Below are positions 1 through 13,190 of a stretch of 64,000 nucleotides of DNA, in pieces. The stretch covers positions 151,279,311 through 151,343,310 of the forward strand of contig NC_135502.1 in assembly GCF_052857255.1 (NCBI RefSeq), given 5' to 3'. This DNA is from Amblyomma americanum (lineage: Eukaryota; Arthropoda; Arachnida; Ixodida; Ixodidae). The notes below the pieces were generated by a model, which was given only the letters and a program-made list of their open reading frames with translations, had not been told where the DNA came from and ran no database searches. The position numbers were made by a program, and so were the translations under genes. Position 1 is the first letter of the stretch. Each line of letters opens with the position of its first letter.

Positions 1-144
1 CGAGAACGCCTGGATTACCGACAGCGACCTGAAAACGCTGTACAGAAGTAACTCCGAGATTTACGTTGCTACAAGGAACATCGAGAAACACGGCATCAGC
101 CTCGGCGGGAACAGTCCACCGCTCTCCACAGCCCTCGGAGTAAC
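1..144 (+). repeat. Partial first monomer (left side cut by the window edge)
   Basis: The window opens inside a monomer at cgagaacgcctggattac, the segment that normally lies about 160 bp after the anchor. The array therefore continues to the left of the window and its total length is unknown. Confidence 0.95.
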
Positions 145-449
145 ATGGGAGCCGCTGCGACATCGAGGTCATACTGCTTTAAACAGAGTCACGCTCCGTA
201 CATCGGAACAGGACATGGTGGCACCGTGATCGAGATGATGTTAAGGAAGAATTTCGTCTTTTTAGTTCTGATTGTTGGTTTTGTTCTACCTGGCTGCATC
301 GGTCACGAGAACGCCTGGATTACTGACAGTGACCTGAAAACGCTGAAGAGATGTAATACCGAGATTTACGATGCTACAAGGAACATCGAGCAAAACGACA
401 TCAGCTCCTGTGGGAATGGTATACTGCTGTCCACGACCCTCGGAGTAAC
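145..449 (+). repeat. Representative long monomer (305 bp)
   Basis: This is a typical long unit. Just before the next anchor it keeps the longer joint, here a form ending ctgtccacgaccctcggag. In the short class the joint collapses to gaacagttctcggag, 17 bp less. Long units have two joint versions: gaacagtccaccgctgtcc and gaacggtacactgctgtcc (here ggtatactgctgtcc). Because 305 is not a multiple of three, a reading frame changes phase from one long unit to the next. Confidence 0.9.
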
Positions 450-2551
450 ATGGGAGCCGCTGCGACATCGACGTCAAACTGCTTTAAACGGAGTCACGCT
501 CCGTACATCGGAATGGGACATGGTGGAACCGTGAGCGAGATGACATTGAGGAACTATTTCGTCTTTTCAGTTCAGATTGTTGGTTTTGTTCCACCTGGCT
601 GCGTTGCTCATGAGAAGGCCTGGATAACCGACAGCGAGCTCAAACGCTGAACAGATCTAACTCCGAAAGTTGCGATGCTACAAGGAACATCGTGCAACAC
701 GGCATGCGCCCCTGAGGGAACAGTTCTCGGAGTAACATGGGAGCCGCTGCGACATCGACGTCAAACTGTTTCAAACAGATTCACACTCCGTTCATCCGAA
801 CAGGGCATGCTGGAACCGTGAGCGAGATGATGTTGAGGAACTATTTCGTCTTTTTGGTTCAGATTGTTGGCTATGTTCTACCTGGCTGCATCGGTCACGA
901 GAACGCGTGGATTACTAACAGCGACCTGAAAACGCTGAACAGATGTAACACCGAGAGTTACGATGCTACAAGGAACATCGAGAAACATGGCATTAGCCCC
1001 TGTGGGAACGGTACACTGCTGTCCACGGCCCTCTGAGTAACATGGGAGCCGCTGCGAAGTCGACGTCAAAATGCTTTAAACAGAGTCACGCTCCGTACAT
1101 CGAAACGGGGCATGGTGGCGCCTTGAGCGAGAAGACGTTGAGGAACAATTTCGTCTTTTGGTTCAGATTGTTGGTTTTGTTCTACCTGGCGGCATTGCTT
1201 ATGAGAACACCTTGATTACCGACAGCGACCTGAAAATGATGAACAGGTGTAGTACCGAGAGTTACGATGCTACAAGGGACATCGAGCAACACGGCATGAG
1301 CCCCTGTGGGAACAGTTCGCGGAGTAACATGGGAGCTGCTGCGACATCGACGTCAAACTGCTTAGAACAGAGCCACGCTCTGTACATCTGAACAGGGCAT
1401 GGTGGCACCACGAGCGAGATGACGTTGAGGAACTATTTCGTCTTTTTGGTTCTGATTGTTGGTTTTGTTCTACCTGGCTGCATTGCTAATGAGAACGCCT
1501 GGATTACTGACAGTGACCTGAACATGCTGAACAGATGTAATACATAGAGTTACGATGCTACAAGGAACATCGAGCAACACGGCATCAGCCCCTGTGGGAA
1601 CAGTTCCCGGAGTAACATGGGAGCTGCTGCGACATCGACGTCAAACTGCTTAGAACAGAGTCACGCTCTGTACATCTGAACAGGGCATGGTGGCACCGTG
1701 AGCGAGATGACGTTGAGGAACTATTTCGTCTTTTTGGTTCAGATTATTGGTTTTGTTATACCTGGCTGCATTGCTCATTAGAACGCCTGGATTCCCGACC
1801 ACGACCTGAAAATACTAAACAGACGTAACTCCGAGAGTGACGATGCTACAAGGAACATCGAGCAACACGGCATCAGCCCCTGTGGGAATGGTACGCTCCT
1901 GTCCATGACCCTCGGAGAAACATGGGAGCCGCTGCGTCATCGACTTCAAACTGCTTTAAACCGAGTCACTTACCGTTCATCGGAACGGGACATGGTGGCA
2001 GCGTGAGCGAGATGACGTTGTTGAACTATTTCGTTTTTTGGTTGCGATTGTTGGTTTTGTTTTACCTTGCTGCACTGCTCACGAGAACGCCTGGATTACC
2101 GACAGCGACCTGAAAACGCTGATAAGATGTAATACCGAGTGTTACGATGCTACAAAGAACATCGAGCAACAAGGCATCAGCCCCTGTGGGAACAGTTCTC
2201 GGAGTAACATGGGAGCCGCTGCGACATCGACATCAAACTGCTTTAAAAAGCATCACGCTGCGTTTATCGGGACGGGGAAAATTTTTCACCGTGAGCGAGA
2301 TGACGTTGAGGAAGTATTTCGCCTTTTTAGTTCAGATTGTTGGTTTTGTTCTATCTGGCCACATTGCTCATGTGAACTTCTGGATTACCGATAACGACCT
2401 GCAACGCTGAACAGATGTAACTCCGAGAGTTACGATATTACAAGCAACATCGAGCAACACGGCATAAAGCCCCGTGCGAACAGTCCACCGCTGTCCACGG
2501 CCCTCGGAGTAACATGGGAGCCGCTGCGACATCGACGTCAAACTGCTTAAA

Positions 2552-2568
2552 ACAGAGTCACGCTCTGT
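2552..2568. other. Short dyad in a monomer subset
   Basis: The segment acagagtcacgctctgt has perfect 6-bp inverted arms around a 5-base spacer. Many units instead have cagagtcacgctccg, which breaks the dyad. No function is assigned. Confidence 0.35.
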
Positions 2569-3770
2569 ACATCTGAACAGGTCATGGTGGCACCACGAGC
2601 GAGATGACGTTGAGGAACTATTTCGTCTTTTTGGTTCAGATTGTTGGCTTTGTTCAACCTGGATGCATTGCTCATGAGAACGCCTGGATTACTGACAGTG
2701 ACCTGAAAATGCTGGACAGATGTAATACCTAGAGTTACGATGCTACAAGGAACATCGAGCAACACGGCATCAGCCCCTGTGGGAGCAGTTCTCGGAGCAA
2801 CATGGGAGCCGCTGCGACATCGACGTCAAACTGCTTTAAAAAGAATCACGCTGCGTTCATCGGAACGGGGAAAATTTTACACCGTGAGCAAGATGACTTT
2901 GAGGAACAATTTCTTCTTTTTTGTTCAGATTGTTGGTTTTGTTCTATCTGGTTGCTTTGCTCATGTGAACGCCTGGATAACCGATAACGACCTGAAAACG
3001 CTAAACAGATGTAACTCCTAGAATTAAGATATTACAAGCAACATCGAGCAACACGGCATCAAGCCCTGTGCGAACAGTCAACCGCTGTCCACGGCCCTCC
3101 GAGTAACGTGGGAGCCGCTGCGAAATCGACGCCAAACTGCTTTAATCAGAGTCGCGCTCCGTTCATCGGAACGGGGGTAGTGGCGCCGTGAGCGAGATGA
3201 CGTTGAGCAACTATTTCGTCTTTTTGGTTCAGATTGTTGGTTGTGTTCTACCTTGCTGCATTGCTCACGAGAACGCGTGGATTACCGACAGCGACCTGAA
3301 AACGCTGAACAGATGTAATACCGAGAGTTACGATGCTACAAAGAATATCGAGCAACACGGCATCAGCCCCTGTGGGAACGGTACACAGCTGTCCACGGCC
3401 CACGGAGTAACATGGGAGCCGCTGCGTCATCGACTTCAAACTGCTTTAAACCGAGTCACGCTCCGTATATCGGAACGGGGCATGGTGGCCCCGTGACCGA
3501 GATGACGCTGAGGAACTATTTCGTATTTTTAGTTCAGATTATTGGTTTTGTTATACCTGGCTGCATTGCTCATTAGAACGCCTGGATTCCCGACCACGAC
3601 CTGAAAATACTAAACAGACGTAACTCCGAGAGTGACGATGCTACAAGGAACATCGAGCAACACGGCATCAGCCCCTGTGGGAATGGTACACTGCTGTCCA
3701 TGACCCTCGGAGTAACATGGGAGCCGCTGCGTCATCGACTTCAAACTGCTTTAAACCGTGTCACTCACCG

Positions 3771-3786
3771 TTCATCGGAACGGGAC
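3771..3786 (+). other. CENP-B-box-like motif in the monomer (example)
   Basis: The monomer carries ttcatcggaacgggac. The mammalian CENP-B box core is TTCGNNNNANNCGGG. With a one-base gap this example matches ttcgttggaaacggga at 13 of 16 positions. Without the gap, two key positions mismatch. The site recurs once per monomer with variants (tacatcggaacgggg, ttcatctgaacaggg). Binding by any CENP-B or pogo-derived protein is inference only. Confidence 0.25.
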
Positions 3787-6700
3787 ATGGTGGCAGCGTG
3801 AGCGAGATGACGTTGAGGAACAATTTTGACTTTTTAGTTCAGATTGTTGGTTTTGTTCTATCTGGCTTCATTGCTCATGTGAACGCCTGGATTACCGACA
3901 GCGACCTCAAAATGCTGTACAGCTTTAATACCGAGAGTTACGATGCTACAATTAACATCGAGCAACGAGGCATCAGCCCCGGCTAGAAGAGTCCACCGCT
4001 CTCCACAGCACTCGGAGTAACATGGGAGCCGCTGCGACATCGACGTCAAGCTGCTTTAGACAGAGTCACGCTCCGTTCATCGAAACGGGGCGTGGTGGCC
4101 CCGTGAACGAGATGACGTTGTTGAACTATTTCGTTTTTTGGTTGAGATTGTTGGTTTTGTTTTACCTTGCTGCACTGCTCACGAGAGCGCCTGGATTACC
4201 GACAGCGACCTGAAAACGCTGATAAGATGTAATACCGAGTGTTACGATGCTACAAAGAACATCGAGCAACAAGGCATCAGCCCCTGTGGGAACAGTTCTC
4301 GGAGTAACATGGGAGCCGCTGCGCAATCGAAGTCAAACTGCTTAAAATAGTCACGCTCTGTACTCTGAACAGGGCATGGTGGCACCGTGAGCGAGATGAC
4401 GTTGAGGAACAATTTAGACTTTTTGGTTCATATTGTTGGCTTGGTTCTACCTGGCTGCAGATGTCGTGAGAACTCCTGGATTACCGATAGCGACCTGAAA
4501 ACGCTGAACAGATGTAATACCGAGAGTCACGATGCTACAAAGAACATCGAGCAACACGGCATCAGCCCCTGTGGGAACAGTTCTCGGAGTATCATGGGAG
4601 CCGCTGCGACATCGACATCAAACTGCTTTAAAAAGCATCACGCTGCGTTTATCAGAACGGGGAAAATTTTTCACCATGAGCGAGATGACGTTGAGGAAGT
4701 ATTTCGCCTTTTTAGTTCAGATTGTTGGTTTTGTTCTATCTTGCCGCATTGCTCATGTGAACGTCTGGATTACCGACAGCGACCTGAAAACGCTGAACAG
4801 ATGTAACTTCGAGAGTTACGATGCTACAAAGAACATCGAACAACACGGCATCAAGCCCTGTGGGAACAGTCCACCGCTGTCCACGGACCTCGGAGTAACA
4901 TGGGAGCCGCTGCGACATCGAGGCCAAACTGCTTTAAACAGAGTCACGCTCCGTTCATCGGACCGGGGAAGATTTTTCACCGTGAGCGAGATGACGTTCA
5001 GCAACTATTTCGTCCTTTTGGTTCAGACTGTTGATTTTGTTCTACCTGGCTGCATTTCTTATGAGAACGCCTGGATTACCGACAGCGACCTGAAAACGCT
5101 GAACAGATATAATACCGAGAGTTACGATGCTACAAGGAACGTCGAGCATCACGGCATTAGCCCCTGTGGGAACAGTTCTCGGAGTAACATGGGAGCCGCT
5201 GCGACATCGAGGTCAATCTGCTTTAAACAGAGTCACGCTCCGTACATCGGAACGGGGCAGGGTGGCACAGTGAGCGATATGACGTTGAGGAACTATTTCG
5301 CATTTTAGTTCAGATTGTTGGTTTTGTTATACCTGGCTGCATTGCTCATGAGAAAGCCTGGATTTCTGACCACGACATGAAAACACTAAACAGACGTAAC
5401 TCCGAGAGTTACGATGCTACAAGGAACATCGAACAACGCGGCATCAGCCCCTGTGGGAACAGTCCACCGCTGTCCCCGGCCCTCGGAGCAACATGGGAGC
5501 CGCTGCGACATCGACGCCAAACTGCTTTAAACAGAGTCACGTTCCGTTAATCGGAACGGGGCATGGTGGCGCGGTGAGCGAGATGAAGTTGAGCAACTAT
5601 TTCGTCTTTTTGTTCAGATTGTTGGTTTTGTTCTACCTTGCTGCATTGCTCACGAGAACGCATGGATTACCGACAGCGACCTGAAAACGCTGAACAGATG
5701 TAACACCGAGAGTTACGATGCTACAAAGAACGTCGAGCAACACGGCATTAGCCCCTGTGGGGACAGTTCTCGGAGTAACATGGGAGCCGCTGCGCAATCG
5801 AAGTCAAACTGCTTAAAACAGTCACGCTCTGTACATCTGAACAGGGCATGGTGGCGCGGTGAGCGGGATGACGTTGAGCAACTATTTCGTCTTTTTGGTT
5901 CAGATTGTTGGTTTTGTTCTACCTTGCTGCATTGCTCACGAGAACTCCTGGATTACCGATAGCGACCTGAAAACGCTGAACAGATGTAACTCCGAGAGTT
6001 ACGATGCTACAAGAAACATCGAGGAACACGGCTTCAGCCCCTGTGGGAACAGTCCCCCGCTGTGCACGGCATCGGAGTAACATGGGAGCCGCTGCGACAT
6101 CGACGTCAAACTGTTTTAAACCGAGTCACTCAGAGTTCATCGGAAAGGGGCATGGTGGCACCGTGAGCGAGACGACGTTGAGGAACTATTTCGACTTTTT
6201 GGTTCAGATCGTTGGTTTTGTTCCACCTGGCTGAATTGCTCATGAGAGCTCCTGGATTACCGATAGCGACCTGAAAACGCTGAACAGATGTAACTCCGAG
6301 AGTTACCATGCTACAAGGAACATCGAACAACGCGGCATCAGCCCCTGTGAGAACAGTCCACCGCTGTCCCCGGCCCACGGAGCAACATGGGAGCCGCTGC
6401 GACATCGACATCAAACTGCTTTAAACAGAGTCACGCTCCATTCATCGGAACGTTGCATGGTGGCACCTTCAGCGAGATGACGTTGAGGAACTCTTTCGTC
6501 TTTTTGGTTCAGATTGTTGGCTTTGTTCTACCTGGCTGCATATGTCATGAAAACTGCTGGATTACCGATAGCGACCTGAAAACGCTGAACAGATGTAACA
6601 CCGAGAGTTACGATGCTACAAGCAACATCGAACAACGCGGCATCAGCCCCTGTGGGAACAGTCCACCGCTGTCCCCGGCCCTCGGAGCAACATGGGAGCC

Positions 6701-8821
6701 GCTGCGACATCGACGTCAAACTGCTTTAAACAGAGTAACGCTCCGTACATCGGAACGGGGCATGGTGGCACAGTGAGCGAGATGACGTTGAGGAGCTATT
6801 TCGCATTTCAGTTCAGATTGTTGGTTTTGTTATACCTGGCTGCATTGCTCATGAGAACGCCTGGATTCCCGACCACAACCTAAAAACACTAAACAGACGT
6901 AACTCCGAGAGTTACGATGCTACAAGGAACATCGAGCAACACGGCATCAGCAACGGCGGGAACAGTCCTCCGCTCTCCACAGCCCTCAGAGTAACATGGG
7001 AGCCGCTGCGACATCGAGGTCAAACTGCTTTAAAAAGAATCACGCTGCGTTCATCAGAATGGGGAAATTTTACACCGTGAGCGAGATGACGTTGAGGAAC
7101 TATTTCGTCTTTTTGGTTCAGATCGTCGGTTTTGTTCCACATGGCTGCATTGCTCATGAGAACTCCTGGATTACCGATAGCGACCTGAAAACGCTGAACA
7201 GATGTAACTCCGAGAGTTACGATGCTACAAGGAACATCGAACAACGCGGCATCAGCCCCAGTGAGAACAGTCCACCGCTGTCTCCGGCCCTCGGAGCAAC
7301 ATGGGAGCCGCTGCGACATCGACGTCAAACTGCTTTAAACAGAGTCACGCTCCATTCATCGGAACGTTGAATGGTGGCGCCTTCAGCGAGATGACGTTGA
7401 TGAACTATTTCGTCTTTTTGGTTCAGATTGTTGGTTTTGTTCTACCTGGCTGACTTGCTCATGAGAACGCCTGGATTACCGACAGCGACCTGAAAACGCT
7501 GAACAGATGTAACACCGAGGGTCACGATGGTACAAGGAACACCGAGCAACACGGCCTCAGCCCCTGTTCGAACAGTCCACCGCTGTCTACGGCCCTCGGA
7601 GTAACATGGGAGCCGCTGCGACATCGACGCCAAACTGCGTTAAACAGATTCACGCTCCGTATCGGAACGGGGCATGGTGGCGCGGTGAGCGAGATGACGT
7701 TGAGCAACTATTTCGTCTTTTTGGTTCAGATTGTTGGGTTTGTTCTACCTTGCTGCATTGCTCACGAGAACGCCTGGATTACCGACAGCGACCTGAAAAC
7801 GCTGAACAGATGTAACTCCGAGAGTTACGATGCTACAAGGAACATCGAACAACGCGGCATCAGCCCCAGTGAGAACAGTCCACCGCTGTCTCCGGCCCTC
7901 GGAGCAACATGGGAGCCGCTGCGACATCGACGTCAAACTGCTTTAAACAGAGTCACGCTCCATTCATCGGAACGTTGAATGGTGGCGCCTTCAGCGAGAT
8001 GACGTTGAGGAACTATTTCGTCTTTTTGGTTCAGATTGTTGGCTTTGTTCTACCAGGCTGCATCGGTCGCGAGAACGCCTGGATTTCTGACAGCGACTAG
8101 AAAATGCTGAACAGATGTAACTCCGAGAGTTACGATGGTACAAGGAAAATCGAGCAACACGGCATCAGCCACTGAGGGAACAGTCCACCGCTGTACACGG
8201 GCCTCGGAGTAACGTGGGAGCCGCTGCGACATCGACGCCAAACTGCTTTAAACAGAGTCACGCTCCGTTAATCGGAACGGAGCATGGTTGCGCCGTGAGA
8301 GAGAAGACGTTGAGGAACTATTTCGTCTTTTTGGAGCAGATTGTTGGTTTTGTTCTACCTGGCTGCGTTGCTTATGAGAACGCCTGGATTACCGATAGCG
8401 ACCTGAAAATGCTGAACAGATGTAACTCCGAGAGTTACGATGCTACAAGGAACATCGAGCAACACGGCATCAGCCACTGAGGGAACAGTCCACCGCTGTA
8501 CTCGGGCCTCGGAGTAACATGCGAGCCGCTGCGACATCGACGTCAAACTGCTTAAAACAGTCACGCTCTGTACATCTGAACAGGGCATGGTGGCACCGTG
8601 AGCGAGATGACGTTGAGGAACTATTTCGTCTTTTTGGTTCAGATTGTTGGCTTTGTTCAACCTGGCTGCATCGGTCACGAGAACGCGTGGATTACTAACA
8701 GCGACCTGAAAACGCTGAACAGATGTAACACCGAGAGTTACGATGCTACAAGGAACATCAAGAAACACGGCATTAGCCCCTGTGGGAACGGTACACTGCT
8801 GTCCACGGCCCTCTGAGTAAC

Positions 8822-10616
8822 ATGGTAGCCGCTGCGACATCGACGCCAAACTGCTTTAAACAGAGTCACGCTCCGTTCATCGAAACGGGGCATGGTGGCG
8901 CCGTGAGCGAGATGACGTGGAGCAACTATTTCGTCTTTTGGGTTCAGATTGTTGATTTTGTTCTACCTGGCTGCATTGCTCACGACAACGCCTGGATTAC
9001 CGACAGCGACCTGAAAACGCTGAACAGATGTAATACCGAAAGTTACGATGCTACAAGGAACATCGAGCAACACGGCATCAGCCCCTGTGGGAACAGTTCT
9101 CGGAGTAATATGGGAGCCGCTGCGACATCGACGTCAAACTGTTTTAAACAGATTCACACTCCGTTCATCTGAACAGGGCATGCTGGAACCGTGAGCGAGA
9201 TGACGGTGAGGAACTATTTCGTCTTTTTGGTTCAGATTGTTGGCTTTGTTCTACCAGGCTGCATCGGTCGCGAGAACGCCTGGATTTCTGACAGCGACTA
9301 GAAAATGCTGAACAGATGTAACTCCGAGAGCTACGATGGTACAAGGAACATCGAGCAACACGGCATCAGCCACTGAGGGAACAGTCCACAGCTGTACACG
9401 GGCCTCGGAGTAACGTGGGAGCCGCTGCGACATCGACGCCAAACTGCTTTAAACAGAGTCACGTTCCGTTAATCGGAACAGGGCATGGTTGCGCCGTGAG
9501 AGAGAAGACGTTGAGGAACTATTTCGTCTTTTTGGTTCAGATTGTTGGCTTTGTTCAACCTGGCTGCATCGGTCTCGAGAACGCGTGGATTACTAACAGC
9601 GACCTGAAAACGCTGAACAGATGTAACACCGAGAGTTACGATGCTACAAGGAACATGAGCAACACGGCATCAGCCCCTGTGGGAATGGTACACTGCTGTC
9701 CACGGCCCTCGGAGTATAATGGGAGCCGCTGCGACATCGACGCCAAACTGCTTTAAACAGAGTCACGCTCCGTTCATCGAAACGGGGCATGGTGGCGCCG
9801 TGAGCGAGATGACGTGGAGCAACTATTTCGTCTTTTGGGTTCAGATTGTTGGTTTTGTTCTACCTGGCTGCATTGCTCACGACAACGCCTGGATTACCGA
9901 CAGCGACCTGAAAACGCTGAACAGATGTAATACCGAGAGTTACGATGCTACAAGGAACATCGAGCAACACGGCATCAGCCCCTGTGGGAACAGTTCTCGG
10001 AGTAATATGGGAGCCGCTGCGACATCGACGTCAAACTGTTTTAAACAGATTCACACTCCGTTCATCTGAACAGGGCATGCTGGAACCGTGAGCGAGATGA
10101 CGTTGAGGAACTATTTCGTCTTTTTGGTTCAGATTGTTGGCTTTGTTCTACCAGGCTGCATCGGTCGCGAGAACGCCTGGATTTCTGACAGTGACTAGAA
10201 AATGCTGAACAGATGTAACTCCGAGAGTTACGATGGTACAAGGAACATCGAGCAACACGGCATCAGCCACTGAGGGAACAGTCCACCGCTGTACACGGGC
10301 CTCGGAGTAACGTGGGAGCCGCTGCGACATCGACGCCAAACTGCTTTAAACAGATTCACACTCCGTTCATCTGAACAGGGCATGCTGGAACCGTGAGCGA
10401 GATGACGTTGAGGAACTATTTCGTCTTTTTGGTTCAGATTGTTGGCTTTGTTCTACCTGGCTGCATCGGTCACGAGAACGCGTGGATTGCTAACAGCGAC
10501 CTGAAAACGCTGAACAGATGTAACACCGAGAGTTACGATGCTACAAGGAACATCGAGAAACATGGCATTAGCCCCTGTGGGAACGGTACACTGCTGTCCA
10601 CGGCCCTCTGAGTAAC
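8822..10616 (+). repeat. Three-monomer higher-order repeat, two tandem copies (about 897 bp each)
   Basis: Anchors at 8822, 9110, 9415 and again at 9719, 10,007, 10,312 give the spacing 288, then 305, then 304 or 305. The first two members of each triplet are nearly the same. They include the gtagagatgacgtggagcaac-type unit (gatgacgtggagcaac) and the unit with cagattcacactccgttcat. A further copy lies at 17,761-18,658. The third member differs more. Confidence 0.75.
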
Positions 10617-13190
10617 ATGGGAGCCGCTGCGAAGTCGACGTCAAAATGCTTTAAACAGAGTCACGCTCCATACATCGAAACGGGGCATGGCGGCGCCTTG
10701 AGCGAGAAGACGTTGAGGAACAATTTCGTCTTTTGGCTCAGATTGTTGGTTTTGTTCTACCTGGCGGCATTGCTTATGAGAACACCTTGATTACCGACAG
10801 CGACCTGAAAGTGATGAACAGGTGTAGTACCGAGAGTTACGATGCTACAAGGGACATCGAGCAACACGGCATGAGCCCCTGTGGGAACAGTTCGCGGAGT
10901 AACATGGGAGCTGCTGCGACATCGACGTCAAACTGCTTAGAACAGAGTCACGCTCTGTACATCTGAACAGGGCATGGTGGCACCACGAGCGATATGACGT
11001 TGAGGAACTATTTCGTCTCTTTGGTTCTGATTGTTGGTTTTGTTCTACCTGGCTGCATTGCTAATGAGAACGCCTGGATTACTGACAGTGACCTGAACAT
11101 GCTGAACAGATGTAATACATAGAGTTACGATGCTACAAGGAACATCGAGCAACACGGCATCAGCCCCTGTGGGAACAGTTCCCGGAGTAACATGGGAGCT
11201 GCTGCGACATCGACGTCAAACTGCTTAGAACAGAGTCACGCTCTGTACATCTGAACAGGGCATGGTGGCACCGTGAGGGAGATGACGTTGAGGAACTATT
11301 TCGTCTTTTTGGTTCAGATTGCTGACTTTGTTCTACCTGGCTGCATTGCTCAAGAGAACGCGTGGATTACCGACAGCGACCTGAAAACGCTGAACAGATG
11401 TAATACCGAGAGTTACGATGCTACAAAGAATATCGAGCAACACGGCATCAGCCCCTGTGGGAACGGTACACAGCTGTCCACGGCCCACGGAGTAACATGG
11501 GAGCCGCTGCGTCATCGACTTCAAACTGCTTTAAACCGAGTCACGCTCCGTATATCGGAACGGGGCATGGTGGCCCCGTGACCGAGATGACGTTGAGGAA
11601 CTATTTTGTATTTTTAGTTCAGATTATTGGTTTTGTTATACCTGGCTGCATTGCTCATTAGAACGCCTGGATTCCCGACCACGACCTGAAAATACTAAAC
11701 AGACGTAACTCCGAGAGTGACGATGCTACAAGGAACATCGAGCAACACGGCATCAGCCCCTGTGGGAATGGTACACTGCTGTCCATGACCCTCGGAGTAA
11801 CGTGGGAGCCGCTGCGTCATCGACTTCAAACTGCTTTAAACCGAGTCACTCACCGTTCATCGGAACGGGACATGGTGGCAGCGTGAGCGAGATGACGTTG
11901 TTGAACTATTTCGTTTTTTGGTTGCGATTGTTGGTTTTGTTTTACCTTGCTGCACTGCTCACGAGAACGCCTGGATTACCGACAGCGACCTGAAAACGCT
12001 GATAAGATGTAATACCGAGTGTTACGATGCTACAAAGAACATCGAGCAACAAGGCATCAGCCCCTGTGGGAACAGTTCTCGGAGTAACATGGGAGCCGCT
12101 GCGACACGACATCAAACTGCTTTAAAAAGCATCACGCTGCGTTTATCGGGACGGGGAAAATTTTTCACCGTGAGCGAGATGACGTTGAGGAAGTATTTCG
12201 CCTTTTTAGTTCAGATTGTTGGTTTTGTTCTATCTGGCCACATTGCTCATGTGAACTTCTGGATTACCGATAACGACCTGCAACGCTGAACAGATGTAAC
12301 TCCGAGAGTTACGATATTACAAGCAACATCGAGCAACACGCCATAAAGCCCCGTGCGAACAGTCCACCGCTGTCCACGGCCCTCGGAGTAACATGGGAGC
12401 CGCTGCGACATCGACGTCAAACTGCTTAAAACAGAGTCACGCTCTGTACATCTGAACAGGTCATGGTGGCACCTCGAGCGAGATGACGTTGAGGAACTAT
12501 TTCGTCTTTTTGGTTCAGATTGTTGGCTTTGTTCAACCTGGATGCATTGCTCATGAGAACGCCTGGATTACTGACAGTGACCTGAAAATGCTGGACAGAT
12601 GTAATACCTAGAGTTACGATGCTACAAGGAACATCGAGCAACACGGCATCAGCCCCTGTGGGAGCAGTTCTCGGAGCAACATGGGAGCCGCTGCGACATC
12701 GACGTCAAACTGCTTTAAAAAGAATCACGCTGCGTTCATCGGAACGGGGAAAATTTTACACCGTGAGCAAGATGACATTGAGGAACAATTTCTTCTTTTT
12801 TGTTCAGATTGTTGGTTTTGTTCTATCTGGTTGCTTTGCTCATGTCAACGCCTGGATAACCGATAACGACCTGAAAACGCTAAACAGATGTAACTCCTAG
12901 AATTAAGATATTACAAGCAACATCGAGCAACACGGCATCAAGCCCTGTGCGAACAGTCAACCGCTGTCCACGGCCCTCCGAGTAACGTGGGAGCCGCTGC
13001 GAAATCGACGCCAAACTGCTTTATTCAGAGTCGCGCTCCGTTCATCGGAACGGGGGTAGTGGCGCCGTGAGCGAGATGACGTTGAGCAACTATTTCGTCT
13101 TTTTGGTTCAGATTGTTGGTTGTTTTCTACCTTGCTGCATTGCTCACGAGAACGCCTGGATTACCGACAGCGACCTGAAAACGCTGAACA
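10455..13190 (+). repeat. Block shared with 29.49-32.23 kb
   Basis: Monomers from about 10,455 to 13,190 match those at about 29,493-32,228 in order, at an offset of 19,038-19,039. This includes the ttggattaccgacagcgacc unit with gtgatgaacaggtg/gatgaacaggtg and the AAAA-type units at 12,681 and 31,720. Part of the same series (about 11.5-13.2 kb) also recurs at 22.8-24.5 kb (offset about 11,322). These monomers have been copied several times. Confidence 0.7.

Larger units (their letters stand above)
1..7096 (+). repeat. Long-range duplicated block, copy 1
   Basis: This stretch matches 28,614-36,012 monomer by monomer (offset 28,613, becoming 28,918 after about 1.74 kb). The same private variants recur in the same order, for example the tgtaatacatag stop variant and the gtgaacgagatgacgttgtt unit. 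Similarity stops being block-specific at gatgacgttgag near 7,096. This copy has one 305-bp monomer fewer than copy 2. Confidence 0.85.

Noticed and set aside
145..534. Repetitive secreted or mucin-like protein gene
   Set aside because: No single frame stays open over more than about three monomers, and mixed 288/305-bp lengths destroy any long frame.
4532..5308. 258-codon protein-coding gene
   Set aside because: It is produced by chance frame agreement of adjacent monomers. A sister copy is broken by a 7-bp slip and the rest vary mostly at amino-acid-changing positions.
8355..8849. 164-codon minus-strand ORF spanning two monomers as a gene
   Set aside because: It is built from two copies of the recurring 63-codon minus frame joined by a short-unit phase. 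No sign of a real gene start or product.
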